64,000 bases of DNA from Brachionus rotundiformis (lineage: Eukaryota; Rotifera; Eurotatoria; Ploima; Brachionidae). The stretch lies in the NCBI GenBank assembly GCA_016802295.1, contig JAESIW010000180.1, positions 3,827,975 through 3,891,974 of the forward strand, given 5' to 3'. The notes beneath the pieces were generated by a model. The model ran no database searches. It saw only the letters and a program-made list of their open reading frames with translations, and was not told where the DNA came from. Position 1 is the first letter of the stretch. Each line of letters begins with the position of its first letter. This document shows, piece after piece, positions 48,168 through 59,162 of the stretch. The position numbers and the translations under genes are program-made.

Positions 48168-50865
48168 CTATTCGTTTTCATTGCTCATTTCATTTATGAT
48201 ATCTTTCCTTTCCATTATTGCTATTCGTGTTTTTAACCTAGCTATTTCAGCATCTTTGAGCACCAATGAATCATTGAAAGATTCAATTAGATTCTCTTTT
48301 ATTTTAATGTTTAGTTTTAACTCGTCTAATTCAATTTTTTGATCATTTATTTTCTGGTTATTTATTTGGTCAAATTGAGGCACTTCTTTGACTGGAGAAA
48401 GTTCCGATTCTGGTTCTGATACAACCTCTTGCTTGGGATCATCAGTTTGAGTTTCTTTACAATCTTTCATTATTTCATCAACTTTTACTTTTGATTCTTC
48501 GATTTTTTTGTTCAACTCATTTTTAAATTCATCCAGTTCATTTTTGGTATCTTTTACCCTCAATTCCAATTGCTTAATTATTGATTGTTTGCTCTCTATT
48601 TCAAGCTTTTGGCACTTGTTCATATTTTCATATTGTTGAATTTTATATTCAGCTTGATCTTTTTCCTCTTTGAGACTATTTACAACATCGCTGAGCTCTT
48701 TAATCTAAATTATTTAAAAAATTATTTAATAAGCTTTATTAATTTGAAAATTCAAATTTAGACATACCTGGTCAATTCGTTGGTGCAATTGTTTGGACTT
48801 GGACTTTATATTAGCTTCCAAATGAGCCATTTTAAGGTCAAGAACACTTTTTTCTTCCTTAAGGTTCTTGTCCATTATTTCAATCTGAATCAAAAAAGTA
48901 TATAGACTAAATTTTAATTATCCTTGAGCTAGGATACAAACCTGTGTAATTCTTTCATTTATTTCAGATTTTCTTTTATTTATCTCGTTGTTTTTTTGAC
49001 TTTAAATTCAAATTTAAGAGAAAAATTTTAATTAAAAAAATTGTTACTTTATAATAGACTCTAAACGATCAATGGTCTGATTTTTAATTATAATATCCTC
49101 ATTCTTTTTTGAAATGACATTTGTTAAATTGTCCAAATCAGCCAAAGCCGAGTCAAGCGAATTCTATTCAAAAAATTTTATTTAACTTTTTTTAAATTAA
49201 GGGTCAGTTTACTTTGGTCAAATAATTTTCTCTCTCCAAATTATTCAGATGCTCACATTTGTCAGAATATTTTGACTCTAAGTCAAAGCATTTCTCCTGC
49301 AATGATTTTACTAAATTAAAAAAAAATATTATATATTAAATTTTTGCAAATAATTAATTGTTACTTTGATTCTCATTTTGACAATTTTCTTCTCTATTTT
49401 TTTTAAATTTTAATTGAAAACTGGTAAATTTTTTTGTGAATTCAAGACATTTGAGTTTAAGAGATTTTACATCCAAAGTTTGCTTTCTAGATTGGAAGAA
49501 AATTAATATTTTTAAAAGTCAATAATTAAATAAATTTTTTACTTATATAACTCTATAAGCTCTTCTAATAACTTTTGCTGATTATTAAATGAAGCCACCT
49601 GATTTTTAATTATATTTTCATAGTATTTTTTTTGTTTTCGTAATTGATAGCTTTCGGATTCGAGATATTTTGAATTCAAGTCACTCTTGAATCAAAAAAT
49701 TTAACACGTAAAAAAAATTTATTAAAGATTTTTACTTTATCTTTTAGCTCATTTAATTCAATTTCAAAATCTTGTTTTTGTTTTAAGGTCAATTGGCTGA
49801 GACTTTGAATTTGATAAAGCAAGTCTTCATAGCTGCTTTTGAGCTCTTCATACTTGAGATCTTTGTTTTCCATCTCTTTAGCTAAGGCTTCATTCTGAAA
49901 AAAAATCAAATTTTAGTTTTTATAAATTTTTAAAATATTTTTACCTTTTTAATCTGATCAGTGTAACTAGCTTTTGCTTCGTTCAGTTGCAAATTAATTT
50001 CGTCAAGCTTTGAATTGGCTCTGGAAAGCTGAATTTGAAGATCGTTTATTTTTTCCTGATTGGTATCAAGCTTAAAACATTGGTCACCAATATTCTGGTC
50101 ATATTGTTTTTTAAGTACATCTAGGCTATTTTTTAGCTGTTCCTCGGATTTTTTGAGCTCTGAATTGTTTTTTTTTTCCGACTCAAGTTCAGCTTTAAGA
50201 CAATGACTACTCTCCTTCAATTCATTGATAATTTCGACATTCTTGTCATTATCTTCAAAAAGCTATCCAAAATTAGCTGCATTACAATCTTCCTTTAGTA
50301 TACCTTCTTTAAGTTAACTTCCAAATCATTCACTTGATCCCCAAATAGGTCCTTGAGCTGCGTCTTTTCTTCCTCCAATTTCATATTTTCATTGTGTAAA
50401 ATTGTCAATCTTTCTTCCATTGATTCCAAATCTGACTTTTGCTTGGTCATGCATTCCAAACAAAGTCTATGCTTTTCCAATAATTCATTATAATGAAATT
50501 CCAACGATTGGTAGCGTTCTGTTTCACAGTCAGCCTTTAAAAAATTTTTTGTCAAAAAAAAAATTAATTACAAAAAAAAAATACATCTATTGATTGCTCA
50601 TTTAATAATTTTGATTTAGCTTCAAGTTGAATTTTTAAGTCTTCGTTTTCCTTGTTCCTAAAGCCAAAAATTCAAATGTATTAAAGTTATATTATGATAT
50701 AAATTCGATGTACTTGTGAACATATCTAATCTGTAATGCCAATAGTTCATTTTCAGATTTTGAAAGCTCGTTTTGAAGTCGAATAACTTCATTTATTTGA
50801 CCATTTGATTTTTGGAATTCGGCAAGGATATTTTCGATAAGGTTGCTTTCGTCATTTTTTGTCAT
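48168..50865 (-). CDS. Long coiled-coil protein, function unknown
   Basis: Twelve exons on the minus strand: 50714-50865, 50585-50657, 50304-50534, 49945-50262, 49736-49894, 49543-49685, 49365-49486, 49213-49310, 49048-49163, 48942-48999, 48768-48884 and 48168-48704. The joined product has 707 residues with consistent phases. Almost its whole length is rich in Glu, Lys, Leu, Asn and Gln, with heptad-like spacing typical of extended coiled coils; a short acidic, Pro-containing linker interrupts it near the C-terminus. I see no signal peptide, membrane span, GRIP domain or motor domain. Golgin-like, centrosomal or ciliary roles are all possible. The start at 50865 is the first ATG in frame. Confidence 0.85.
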
Positions 50866-51550
50866 TTTGTTAAAGACACTTTTATAAATTGGTTTAATCA
50901 AAGTTTTAGTTTAATTTAGCTATAAATGGAGGCCAGCAATATAATTATTCAAATTTTTGGCTATTTTTTTCGTGGTTTCTATGACTACATTGTGAATGTG
51001 AAGATTATTTTTTTAATAGATTATTTCTAACAAAAAATAACATAAATATTTTCGAAAAAAATATTAAAAACAAATGTTAAAAATTGACATTAGTTTAATT
51101 TTAAAACTAAACCAATATTCACTTAAAAATAAAGCTCAATCAATTTTATTGATAATAGATTTCATTTTTAAATTTCTAAGATAAACAATTTTTTAAGAAA
51201 CAATTGTGATGTCACTTTTATTTAAATTTAAAAAAAATATTATGATTTCATGAATTATGTTACAGTAGAACAAAATACAATTTTAAAAAATCTCATTACT
51301 TTTTTTGGTTCAAAATCTCATATTGACGCTCAAACACATTTAAACTTAATTTCTTCTGAATTTGCAGAGTTCTGTCAGAAAATTTGAAAAATACACAAGG
51401 AGTTCTTATTTTTCGAAAAAAAGTTTTGAGGTTTTTTAACATTTTATTTTTTCTATTGAACCAGACTTCTCAAAATCATTAATTTAATATTTGAAAAAAA
51501 ATCAAAAATTTCAATAATAAAATTTATTCAAATTTTAAATTAAATAAAAA
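50866..51550. other. Spacer between coiled-coil gene and diaminopimelate decarboxylase
   Basis: AT-rich region of 685 bp holding the 5' flank of the coiled-coil gene and the 3' flank of the decarboxylase gene. No further gene seen. Confidence 0.55.
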
Positions 51551-53026
51551 TCAAAACTCGACATAACATTGCAAAACATTATCTAAGGTTTCTTGTTTTC
51601 TTGTCAAAAAATATTCGTTTCTTGAAGTTTGATTGTCTAAAATTTCATCAATAAAAACCTCAGCTGGTTTTGTGTGGATATTATAGTTAAGAGTCATCGA
51701 AGAACAATACGCACCTACATCCATGACGGCGAGATATTTTGCTTTATCATTTAAGCTATGTGGTATTTCTAAAAGTCTATCTTTACCCAAAAAGTCCCCG
51801 CTTTCACAAACTGGTCCAACAATGTCCACCAACTCTTTTTTCGAGTTTAATGGTTCTAAATATTCTATGTGATGATATGCTGAGTATAAGCACGGACGGA
51901 TGCATTCACACATTGATGCATCCACGACAAGAAAATTTTTGTTTCCATTTTTTTTGTAGCCAAGCAGTTTAGTTAACAGTATACATGAATCGCCAACCAG
52001 AGACCTTCCTGGTTCGACTATTATTTTAATTTTTGAACTTAAATCACTTAAATGAGCTGCTATTACTTTAGCTAGATCTTTAGGCTTAGGAAACTCTATT
52101 TGTGTTTTGAATCCATTTGATGTTCTCGAAGTGTATCTCTCATAATTAATTCCTAGTCCTCCTCCGAAATTTAACAACTCAATTGTATCAATATGATGTC
52201 TGTCAACTGTTGATTTTACCAATTTAATCAAATTCTTAACACTCTCTTTAAATATATCCAATGTTTTGATAGTTGAGCCAAGATGACTATGAAATCCAGA
52301 AATTTGAACAAACTTATTCATTTTAATTATATTTATTAATTCATCTAATTTATCTTCTCGTGTTCCAAATTTGCATTCATCGCCCGATGTATTCAAATAT
52401 TGATGAACATTGGCATTTTCGTTTTGATTTACTCTTATCAATAATTTAACTGGAAAGCAAAATTTTAAGCTTTCATCTTCATTTAGTTTTTTGGCTACTT
52501 TAATTGTATCCATCAAATTAAACATACTGTCAATATTTAAATAGCATTTATTTTTTATGGCAAGCTCTATTTCTATTAATTTCTTTCCATTGCCATTGAA
52601 AATCAAATTTTCACCTTTGATTCCAGCTTTTAAAGCTAGCAAAAGCTCATTTTTATTGACCAAACTGGCCCAGCATCCATTTTGCTGAAAGAGCTTCAAT
52701 ATAGATGGATTAAAATTTGCCTTTACCGAATAGGAAATATGTGTCTCATTCCCAAATTGTTGAGTTATTTCTTGGTCAAATGATTTCTTGTAATTTAACA
52801 AGTTATAAATAAGTCTCTTTTTGCTATAAATGTATAAAGGTGTTGTTAACTTGGTGTCAAAAGGAACAAGTCTATTTCCTTGTTCCAAAGTAATGTTTTC
52901 TGAAGCTTCTTCTTCGTGGAGGTACTTATTGACGAAATCGTTCAAAGGAGTTTGATTAACACTCAGCAGATTTTCTGAACTAAAATAAAATGAACCATCT
53001 AGATGACCATCAGTTAAATTTTCCAT
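51551..53026 (-). CDS. lysA: Diaminopimelate decarboxylase (LysA-like), intronless
   Basis: A single exon of 491 residues. It is a fold-III PLP enzyme with the PLP lysine in YSVKAN (K102), FHSHLGS (H246, H248), a glycine loop FGGGLGI and EPGRSL. Features that separate DAP decarboxylase from ornithine or arginine decarboxylases are present: IRPCLYSAYH, GPVCESGDFLG (C407) and a Tyr in the late motif SMTLNYN (Y448). The reaction is meso-diaminopimelate to L-lysine plus CO2, the last step of bacterial and plant lysine synthesis, which animals normally lack. All key residues look intact. About 40 extra residues precede the barrel; no clear targeting peptide is seen. It is the only intronless long gene in this host-gene stretch, which supports acquisition by transfer. 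No other lysine-pathway gene is in the window, so the substrate may come from food. Confidence 0.9.
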   Translation of the reverse strand: MENLTDGHLDGSFYFSSENLLSVNQTPLNDFVNKYLHEEEASENITLEQGNRLVPFDTKLTTPLYIYSKKRLIYNLLNYKKSFDQEITQQFGNETHISYSVKANFNPSILKLFQQNGCWASLVNKNELLLALKAGIKGENLIFNGNGKKLIEIELAIKNKCYLNIDSMFNLMDTIKVAKKLNEDESLKFCFPVKLLIRVNQNENANVHQYLNTSGDECKFGTREDKLDELINIIKMNKFVQISGFHSHLGSTIKTLDIFKESVKNLIKLVKSTVDRHHIDTIELLNFGGGLGINYERYTSRTSNGFKTQIEFPKPKDLAKVIAAHLSDLSSKIKIIVEPGRSLVGDSCILLTKLLGYKKNGNKNFLVVDASMCECIRPCLYSAYHHIEYLEPLNSKKELVDIVGPVCESGDFLGKDRLLEIPHSLNDKAKYLAVMDVGAYCSSMTLNYNIHTKPAEVFIDEILDNQTSRNEYFLTRKQETLDNVLQCYVEF

Positions 53027-53520
53027 TCAATTTGATGTTATTAATTGAAATTAATTTTTGATCTAAATTATCTTCAAATAAACGTAAGCTTTTATTATAA
53101 TATTAATTGATAATTCTATTTATGATATTTGATCAATTTTTCACAAGCATTTTTATTTCGTATCTAATTTTATGCTGAAATCCGTAAAATTATTATATCG
53201 AACTATCAATGTATATAACTTTGATACCGATATTTGGCATTCATGCTATAATTCAAGCTAACTTTCAAAAACTATTGATCTTATCACCACATAACCTAGT
53301 CTAGGATAAAAACAAAAAGATAAAAATCATTATGTTCAATTCTCATATAAACTATTAAGTGAGTATTATTTCATTTGAAAAATTCGAAACAATATTAAAA
53401 ACTGAAAATGATTTTTAATTTTTTATTACAGATATTGAGTGAAAAATATATTTCTTTCTGAAATTATTGAGAAAAGATTAAAGATCATTTGAAAAATCCT
53501 TTAATACAAAAAATTGAATT
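53027..53520. other. Spacer between diaminopimelate decarboxylase and NUP107
   Basis: 494 bp upstream of the decarboxylase start and downstream of the NUP107 stop, both genes being on the minus strand. It should contain the decarboxylase promoter. No further feature recognised. Confidence 0.5.
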
Positions 53521-56500
53521 TTAGTAGCCCAAATAGTCTTTTTTAGAATCAAGTAAAACTATTGACGAGTCAGCTATTTTATTGAGTAAAATTCTCAACT
53601 GCTGATTATCAAACAAAGAGTAAAGTTTATAATTTTCGGAGGCTATTAGGTCGCCAAGTCGGATCAATTCTTTGTTTAAATCCATTTTGGTAAGCATATC
53701 CAAAAGAATGAAACAAATATTTGGCAAATATAATTTTCTCAATTCATGCATCTGGTTTCTGCGTCTTTTTAGTTCCACAATTCGTGTGTTTTGAACTCCG
53801 GTTTCATTTGCATCTGTGTTCATATTTTCATCGTCCATACCAATCTCTTCATCCTCTACATCTAAATCATCTTCTTCATCCCTTAGATCGCACATCCATC
53901 CACCGAATGGAAATTTTAAAACATTGGAAAACTTAGCCTTTACTTGGTCACAATATTTTAGTGCTTTTGAATACCATCTTGACATATTTTCTTCAAACTC
54001 TTTTATTTGATAACCATGTGACATTTTTTCAGCAAAAGTTTTTTCATGATGAGCCAAGTCGGTTGACTCGAATCTAGACGCTGGTCTAATTGGCTTATCT
54101 TTATGGAAAAAATCGAACCATTCATTATATAAATTAATCGATTCCTGTAATTAACTGTATTAAGCAAAAAAGTCAAAATTAAAAATATTACTTACTATAT
54201 ATTCTTTAAAACATAAATATTCTTTTATCAAATTTGTGATATTGTTAGGTAAATTATCAATTATTTGCTCAAAATGATTATCTATGTTGATCAAAGATGT
54301 TTGGCTTAGATTATATTGATTCAAGATTAGTGTAATGGTATCAACTGGTATTTTTGAAAATACAGCTTTGGTAGCTTCAAAAAATTGTCTCTCGAGTAAA
54401 AAATATCTCATGGTGAAATTGGCATACTCGAGCAGTTTAATTCGTTGAGAAGGATCATAAGCAATCCAATCGATGGCATTAATTTTGGTTTTATCTTCAT
54501 CAGTTAAAATTTGGCCAGTTCTGGCCGAGAACATGTCAAGAGTCTGGGAAATGAAAGCTGTTGTAGAGAGACCTGTTTCGTCGAGACGCTGGGTTGTATC
54601 TCTTCGAGGTATGGACTGTTTGCTTAAGTTATCCACAATGTTTTGTGTAATCGCTTGTATGTTCATGTTTCTCTCTTTGGCAAATTTTAGCATTGTCATT
54701 CTTTCCTTGTTGTCCGTGACGGCTACAAAAAATAAATAGAATTAACTCGAAAAGCATTTTTTATTTTCAAATTACTTTGCAAAAATGTCGAGTATCGCTT
54801 AATTTGAAGATCTGGTGATAAACTGGACACATAATAGGCAATTAATTCTTTATAATTGTTGTCTATCAGATATTGACTGTAGGCATCCAAGATTTGGACG
54901 AAAGTATCATGCTTAAATAATTAAATAAGATTTCAGAATTTAAAATAATATATTCTTAAAAATTCTTTTTTTTTAAATAATAGAGTAATTAGTTGAATAA
55001 TACTTTTCACATTAGATTAAACAATTAATCCGATATAGTCAAATAATATTTGAATTTATCATGCTCAAAAATTATCATTAATTAAAAATTTGTAAGTATT
55101 TTTTAACTTTAAAATTAAATTTAGAGATCAACAAGATTCTGAAAAAAAATTATGCATGTACAATTTTCATAATGTTTGGTAATGGTTTAACTTGGTTTGC
55201 TCAGCATAAAAATTCGTCTAAAATTTTCAATAACTTTTTTTGTGACAATTTTTAAGCATATAATTAAATTTCTTAAGCTTCGATTTTCCTTTTTTGAAAT
55301 AAATAAGATTTTATGGATTTAAAATTTCTTTTCTTTTATAATATTACAGAACAATTCAAATTATTAATTATAAATTTTAATTTTCAATTAAAATAATTAT
55401 TAAAAAAACCATTTCAAATTTTAAATATCAATATATTGTCAGATTTATTTTTGGATGCTAAATTTTTTTGCTATTAAAAATAATATCTTATCTGTTAAAA
55501 AAGTCTTACGTTTGTGTAATAAGAAGCTGCTCTGTAAAACAAGGCTAAATGAGAACTAAATCGTTGGAAAAAACCACTTTGTTGCTCGCTAACAATCAAG
55601 TTTTTTAAGTATTCAAGCAAATCTTAAAAATACTTAAATTAAAATCGAAATTTTGCCAAAAAATATTTATACCTTGTGTACCAGTCTCAAAGCCATCAAT
55701 ACCAGCTAGAATTATGTATTTCGTTATAATAGAAAAAGGCTTATTTGCATCGGATTTAAGGTTGGAAATAATTTGGGATGAGGCATTTATTGTATTAATA
55801 CCAGCGCCCATGATATCGCTTACAATGTTGGAACTGTTTTTAATCAGTATTTGAATGCGGTCAAATATATGCTTGATTGTTTGGTTGCTGCAAAGGTCTG
55901 AAGACTTACCGCAAATAATGTACACATTTTCGTCATCAGGGTCACTCAGAAATTCACGATTTGTAATTCGTTGCCTTGATTAAGGGTTAAATTATTAAAA
56001 AAATTATTTAAATAAATAAATAAATAATTAATTGATTATTAAACTGTAATTAAATAACATTAATAATTAATTGTTTAATTACCTTATTTCTTTCTCAATT
56101 ATTTGGTTATAGAGGGCTTTGAAATAAATCCAAACGTAGTCAGCAAAATTTCTACAAACTGGCAGTACTGGAGTCACAAAGCCGGCCAAAGAAGCATATA
56201 CCGCTTTTTCATAAGGTCCAAAGTTTTCGTCTTTGATCATTTTGTGGACCATTAATCGCCATATGTCCCTGTTAAAGTTGCCTTCATTTAAATAAATTTG
56301 TTTTTGATTGTTCATTCCAAAATTTGAATTGATCAAATAGTTTTTATCACCAAAAAGTCTGAAGCCTTCTAGAGTGGCAGCTCGCCATGATTGACCTATA
56401 TTTTGGCAGAAATCTCTTGCTGACTTCAAGTCTCCGGCTCTAATGAAAGCAAAAATATACTCCATTAGCTTATATTCATCTTCTTGGTCCAAGTCATGCA

Positions 56501-57444
56501 ATGATTTTGCCAAGCGTATGGGTGCATCTGGATCCAATTCGTCCACAAATTCCCTTCCTGACACAGCACTCTTATCAATTCGGCCTATAACATCACTACT
56601 TTTCAAGTTATGCAATGTATGCTCCCAATTTACGGACTTTTCCGTAAAAGAGTTCAGGTTTTCTTTAATTTTTTTCATATAATCTGACTCGTAGGCAATT
56701 TTCTCTAGCCATTCGATGACCAACTTAAGCCTTCTCACAAACGGATTGCGCTTCTCTAGATTTTGAACTATGTCAGTCTCACTCAAACCTTCTGAATTTT
56801 GTGTATCCATGTCTTCCTCATACTCGCGTTGCTGGTTTTTAGTGTCCTGTTCATCTTGAAAAAATCCACTTACCAAACTCCAAACATATTTTTCTTTGTC
56901 CAAACAATCATGATCATTCACGGTTGAGTTAAACAAGTCCCTTTTTACCAATAAGTCAAGAACAAGTAAATTTTTTACCAAACGATTACCTATTGCGGTT
57001 TGGATTCAAATGTTCTATTTTTTCTTTCAAAATATGTGAATGTTTGTGACAAATGTTTGAATAAGAATCAACAAGATCAATTAAATTCAATTCTTCATCG
57101 ATATTCTTGTTTGTCTCCATTTTAAATTCAGAATATATGCTGCTTTTTTGTTCCTCTTTGAGCCAAAATATTTATAAATGAAAAAAGAAAAATTGGAGTG
57201 AAGTACTTGGTTCGTCTATTGGAGCGTCTTGGGAAGCTATTGATTGTGAAAGCAGTGATTTAGATTGTAAAAATGATGTTTTTATTAGACCTGGTGTTCT
57301 GGATTTGGTGCTAGGACTGGCCACCATTTCATTAAGCAAAAGTTTTGAACGATTCATTGCCGAAGATAAATTAGCTAATGAATCGTTCTGCTCATCATAA
57401 AAAGAATTGGTTCGATTCGAATTCAAGGCAAAAAAGGATTCCAT
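53521..57444 (-). CDS. NUP107: Nucleoporin NUP107 (Nup84 family)
   Basis: Eight exons on the minus strand: 57207-57444, 56990-57155, 56083-56940, 55673-55974, 55510-55622, 54776-54911, 54196-54722 and 53521-54144. The product has 987 residues against about 925 in human. Family hallmarks include FAFIRAGDLKSARDFC followed by GQSWRAATLEGFRLF, the PVCRNFADYVWIYFKAL stretch, IDWIAYDPSQR, and the C-terminal end DYLGY after a leucine-rich helical region. The N-terminal region is Ser-rich and disordered. The protein is mostly alpha-helical and belongs to the Y complex (Nup107-160) of the nuclear pore scaffold. An intron of 49 nt between exons 2 and 3 reads through as an open frame on its 3' side, so its start would be misplaced by ORF finding alone. 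Confidence 0.94.
54912..55509 (-). other. 598-nt intron of NUP107
   Basis: AT-rich intron between exons 5 and 6. It has a GTAAG donor and a TTTAAG acceptor and falls at a codon boundary. Nothing else was recognised inside. Confidence 0.8.
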
Positions 57445-59162
57445 TTTTTAGTTAAAATAAACAATTTGTGAAATTAAGATGTATTTTTTTAATTTTTGAA
57501 TTTAAATATGAAAATTTGAATTTTTAGAATTTTTTGAATATGATAGCAGATTAAAGTTATCACAATTTTTGATTTTTATAATTTTTAAAAAAAAGTTTTG
57601 GAAGAAAATATTTTTTTTCTCAAAAAAAATCCAATTTCAAAAACGGTTCGCTCCAAGCGGTTCCTTTATTTAGGAAAAAAATATAAATTTGGGCTGAAAT
57701 TAATCTGAGAATTTATAGCGTCTTTGAAAACAAAAATTTTGCTATAGCTTTATTTAAAATTTATATAATTTTAAACTTTATTTTCAATCTTTGTCCATAA
57801 AGAAAAGTTCGATCATAGAAATTTTAATTGTTTTTTCTTTCCGAAATAATTAACCAAATCAATTAAGAAAATTTATTTAGTTAACATTTACCGAAGCCAT
57901 TTTCAAATTAGAAATTATTCTGCTTCTTTAGCTATTTAAAGAAACTAATTAAAATAAGAAAAACTAATTTTTTTTGCCAATGTTTGTTAAGTGCAGGTGA
58001 AGAAATCAAACAGCGTTGTTAAGCTATATTTCTATATACATAGAAAATAAAATTTATAAAAAGTATTCATTTGTAAATTGGTTTTAGTTTTTATTGATCC
58101 CCTAAGTATATAAGAAATTGGCAATCAGGTCTTACGATTATGTAATTAAGTTTGGTTTAAAATCTGATTATTTTTTTCGTCAAATAAACTTATTGTAATT
58201 GTAGCTTTAAAATTAATTTCCGTAGTTTTGTATATCACCACTAATAAACTGATTATGTCCTCAAGAAAATAAAAAAGCGGGCAATTTTTCGAAAACTTTC
58301 TCATTTTAGTTTCAATTATATTAATTGAACCAGTTTTGGGTCAATTTTTTTTAAATTTTAATCATGACTTAAATTCTAGGTTGCTAATTAAGCGAAAACC
58401 TCCAAGTATCGACGTATTTAAGGTAGAATTCAAAGCCTAATTATAAATTTTGAAATAAAAGTTAAATTAAACAAACAGTTTCAATATGTTATGCAAGAAT
58501 TTAAGCTGGATGAAAGTTTTTTTTAATTTTATAAATTCAAAACACCATGTATTAGTTTAAAGCTGCTAATATTTTACGTAATGAAAATATCCAAGGGTTA
58601 AAAACACCAAAATTTCCTATATTTTAAATCAGCTAAAAAAATAAACAATTAAAAAAAAAATACTCCTTTAGAATTGGCTTAATTATTGGCTTAATTTATG
58701 TTTTAATAATCAAACAAATAAGATAATATCAATAATATGTTATGAGTATATTTTTATTACCTTAATAAAACAAAATTGGATTTTTAATTTAAAAAAAAAT
58801 TAACTAACGTTTTTAAGGAATTGATTGTTATAGTGACGGGAAACAAAAATTTTTTATTAAATAATTTATTCTGAGAAAATTTATTCGATCAAGTTTTATG
58901 TTGATCATAATAAATCTGCTTGTATCATCTTATTCATTGAGATAAATAAAAAAAAATACTTTTTTTGAAAAATTAATTTCGTTTTATAATTAATTTTAGA
59001 TAAAATGAAGTGTAATCTATAGAGGCAAATTTATCAGGTAAATTATTCATATTAAGTGTTTTTTGTGGTAAAAATCTTATCTAAAAAATTTATTGAAAAT
59101 TAATAATTAATTGTACCATTTTAGTTGAATGAAATCCAACCCATTTTAAAATTAAAAAAAAG
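57445..59162. other. Divergent intergenic region between NUP107 and the ARM-FN3 gene
   Basis: 1.7 kb of AT-rich sequence between two divergently transcribed genes, presumably holding both promoters. A small GC-richer patch with two CGGTTC motifs lies near 57643-57662. No gene, RNA or mobile element was recognised. Confidence 0.55.

Noticed and set aside
48168..50865. Golgin with a GRIP domain
   Set aside because: No GRIP-like segment could be seen near the C-terminus; only generic coiled coil is visible.
50692..50901. Longer N-terminus of the coiled-coil protein from 50901
   Set aside because: It would start at TTG. The first ATG in frame is at 50865.
51551..53026. Ornithine decarboxylase or antizyme inhibitor
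   Set aside because: The motifs IRPCLYSAYH, GPVCESGDFL and SMTLNYN are those of diaminopimelate decarboxylase; the ornithine decarboxylase active-site pattern is not seen.
55880..55910. Extra intron in NUP107 exon 4 (GTAAGT to TTTGCAG)
   Set aside because: It would be only about 22 nt. The frame reads straight through and removing it breaks the frame of the following helical region.
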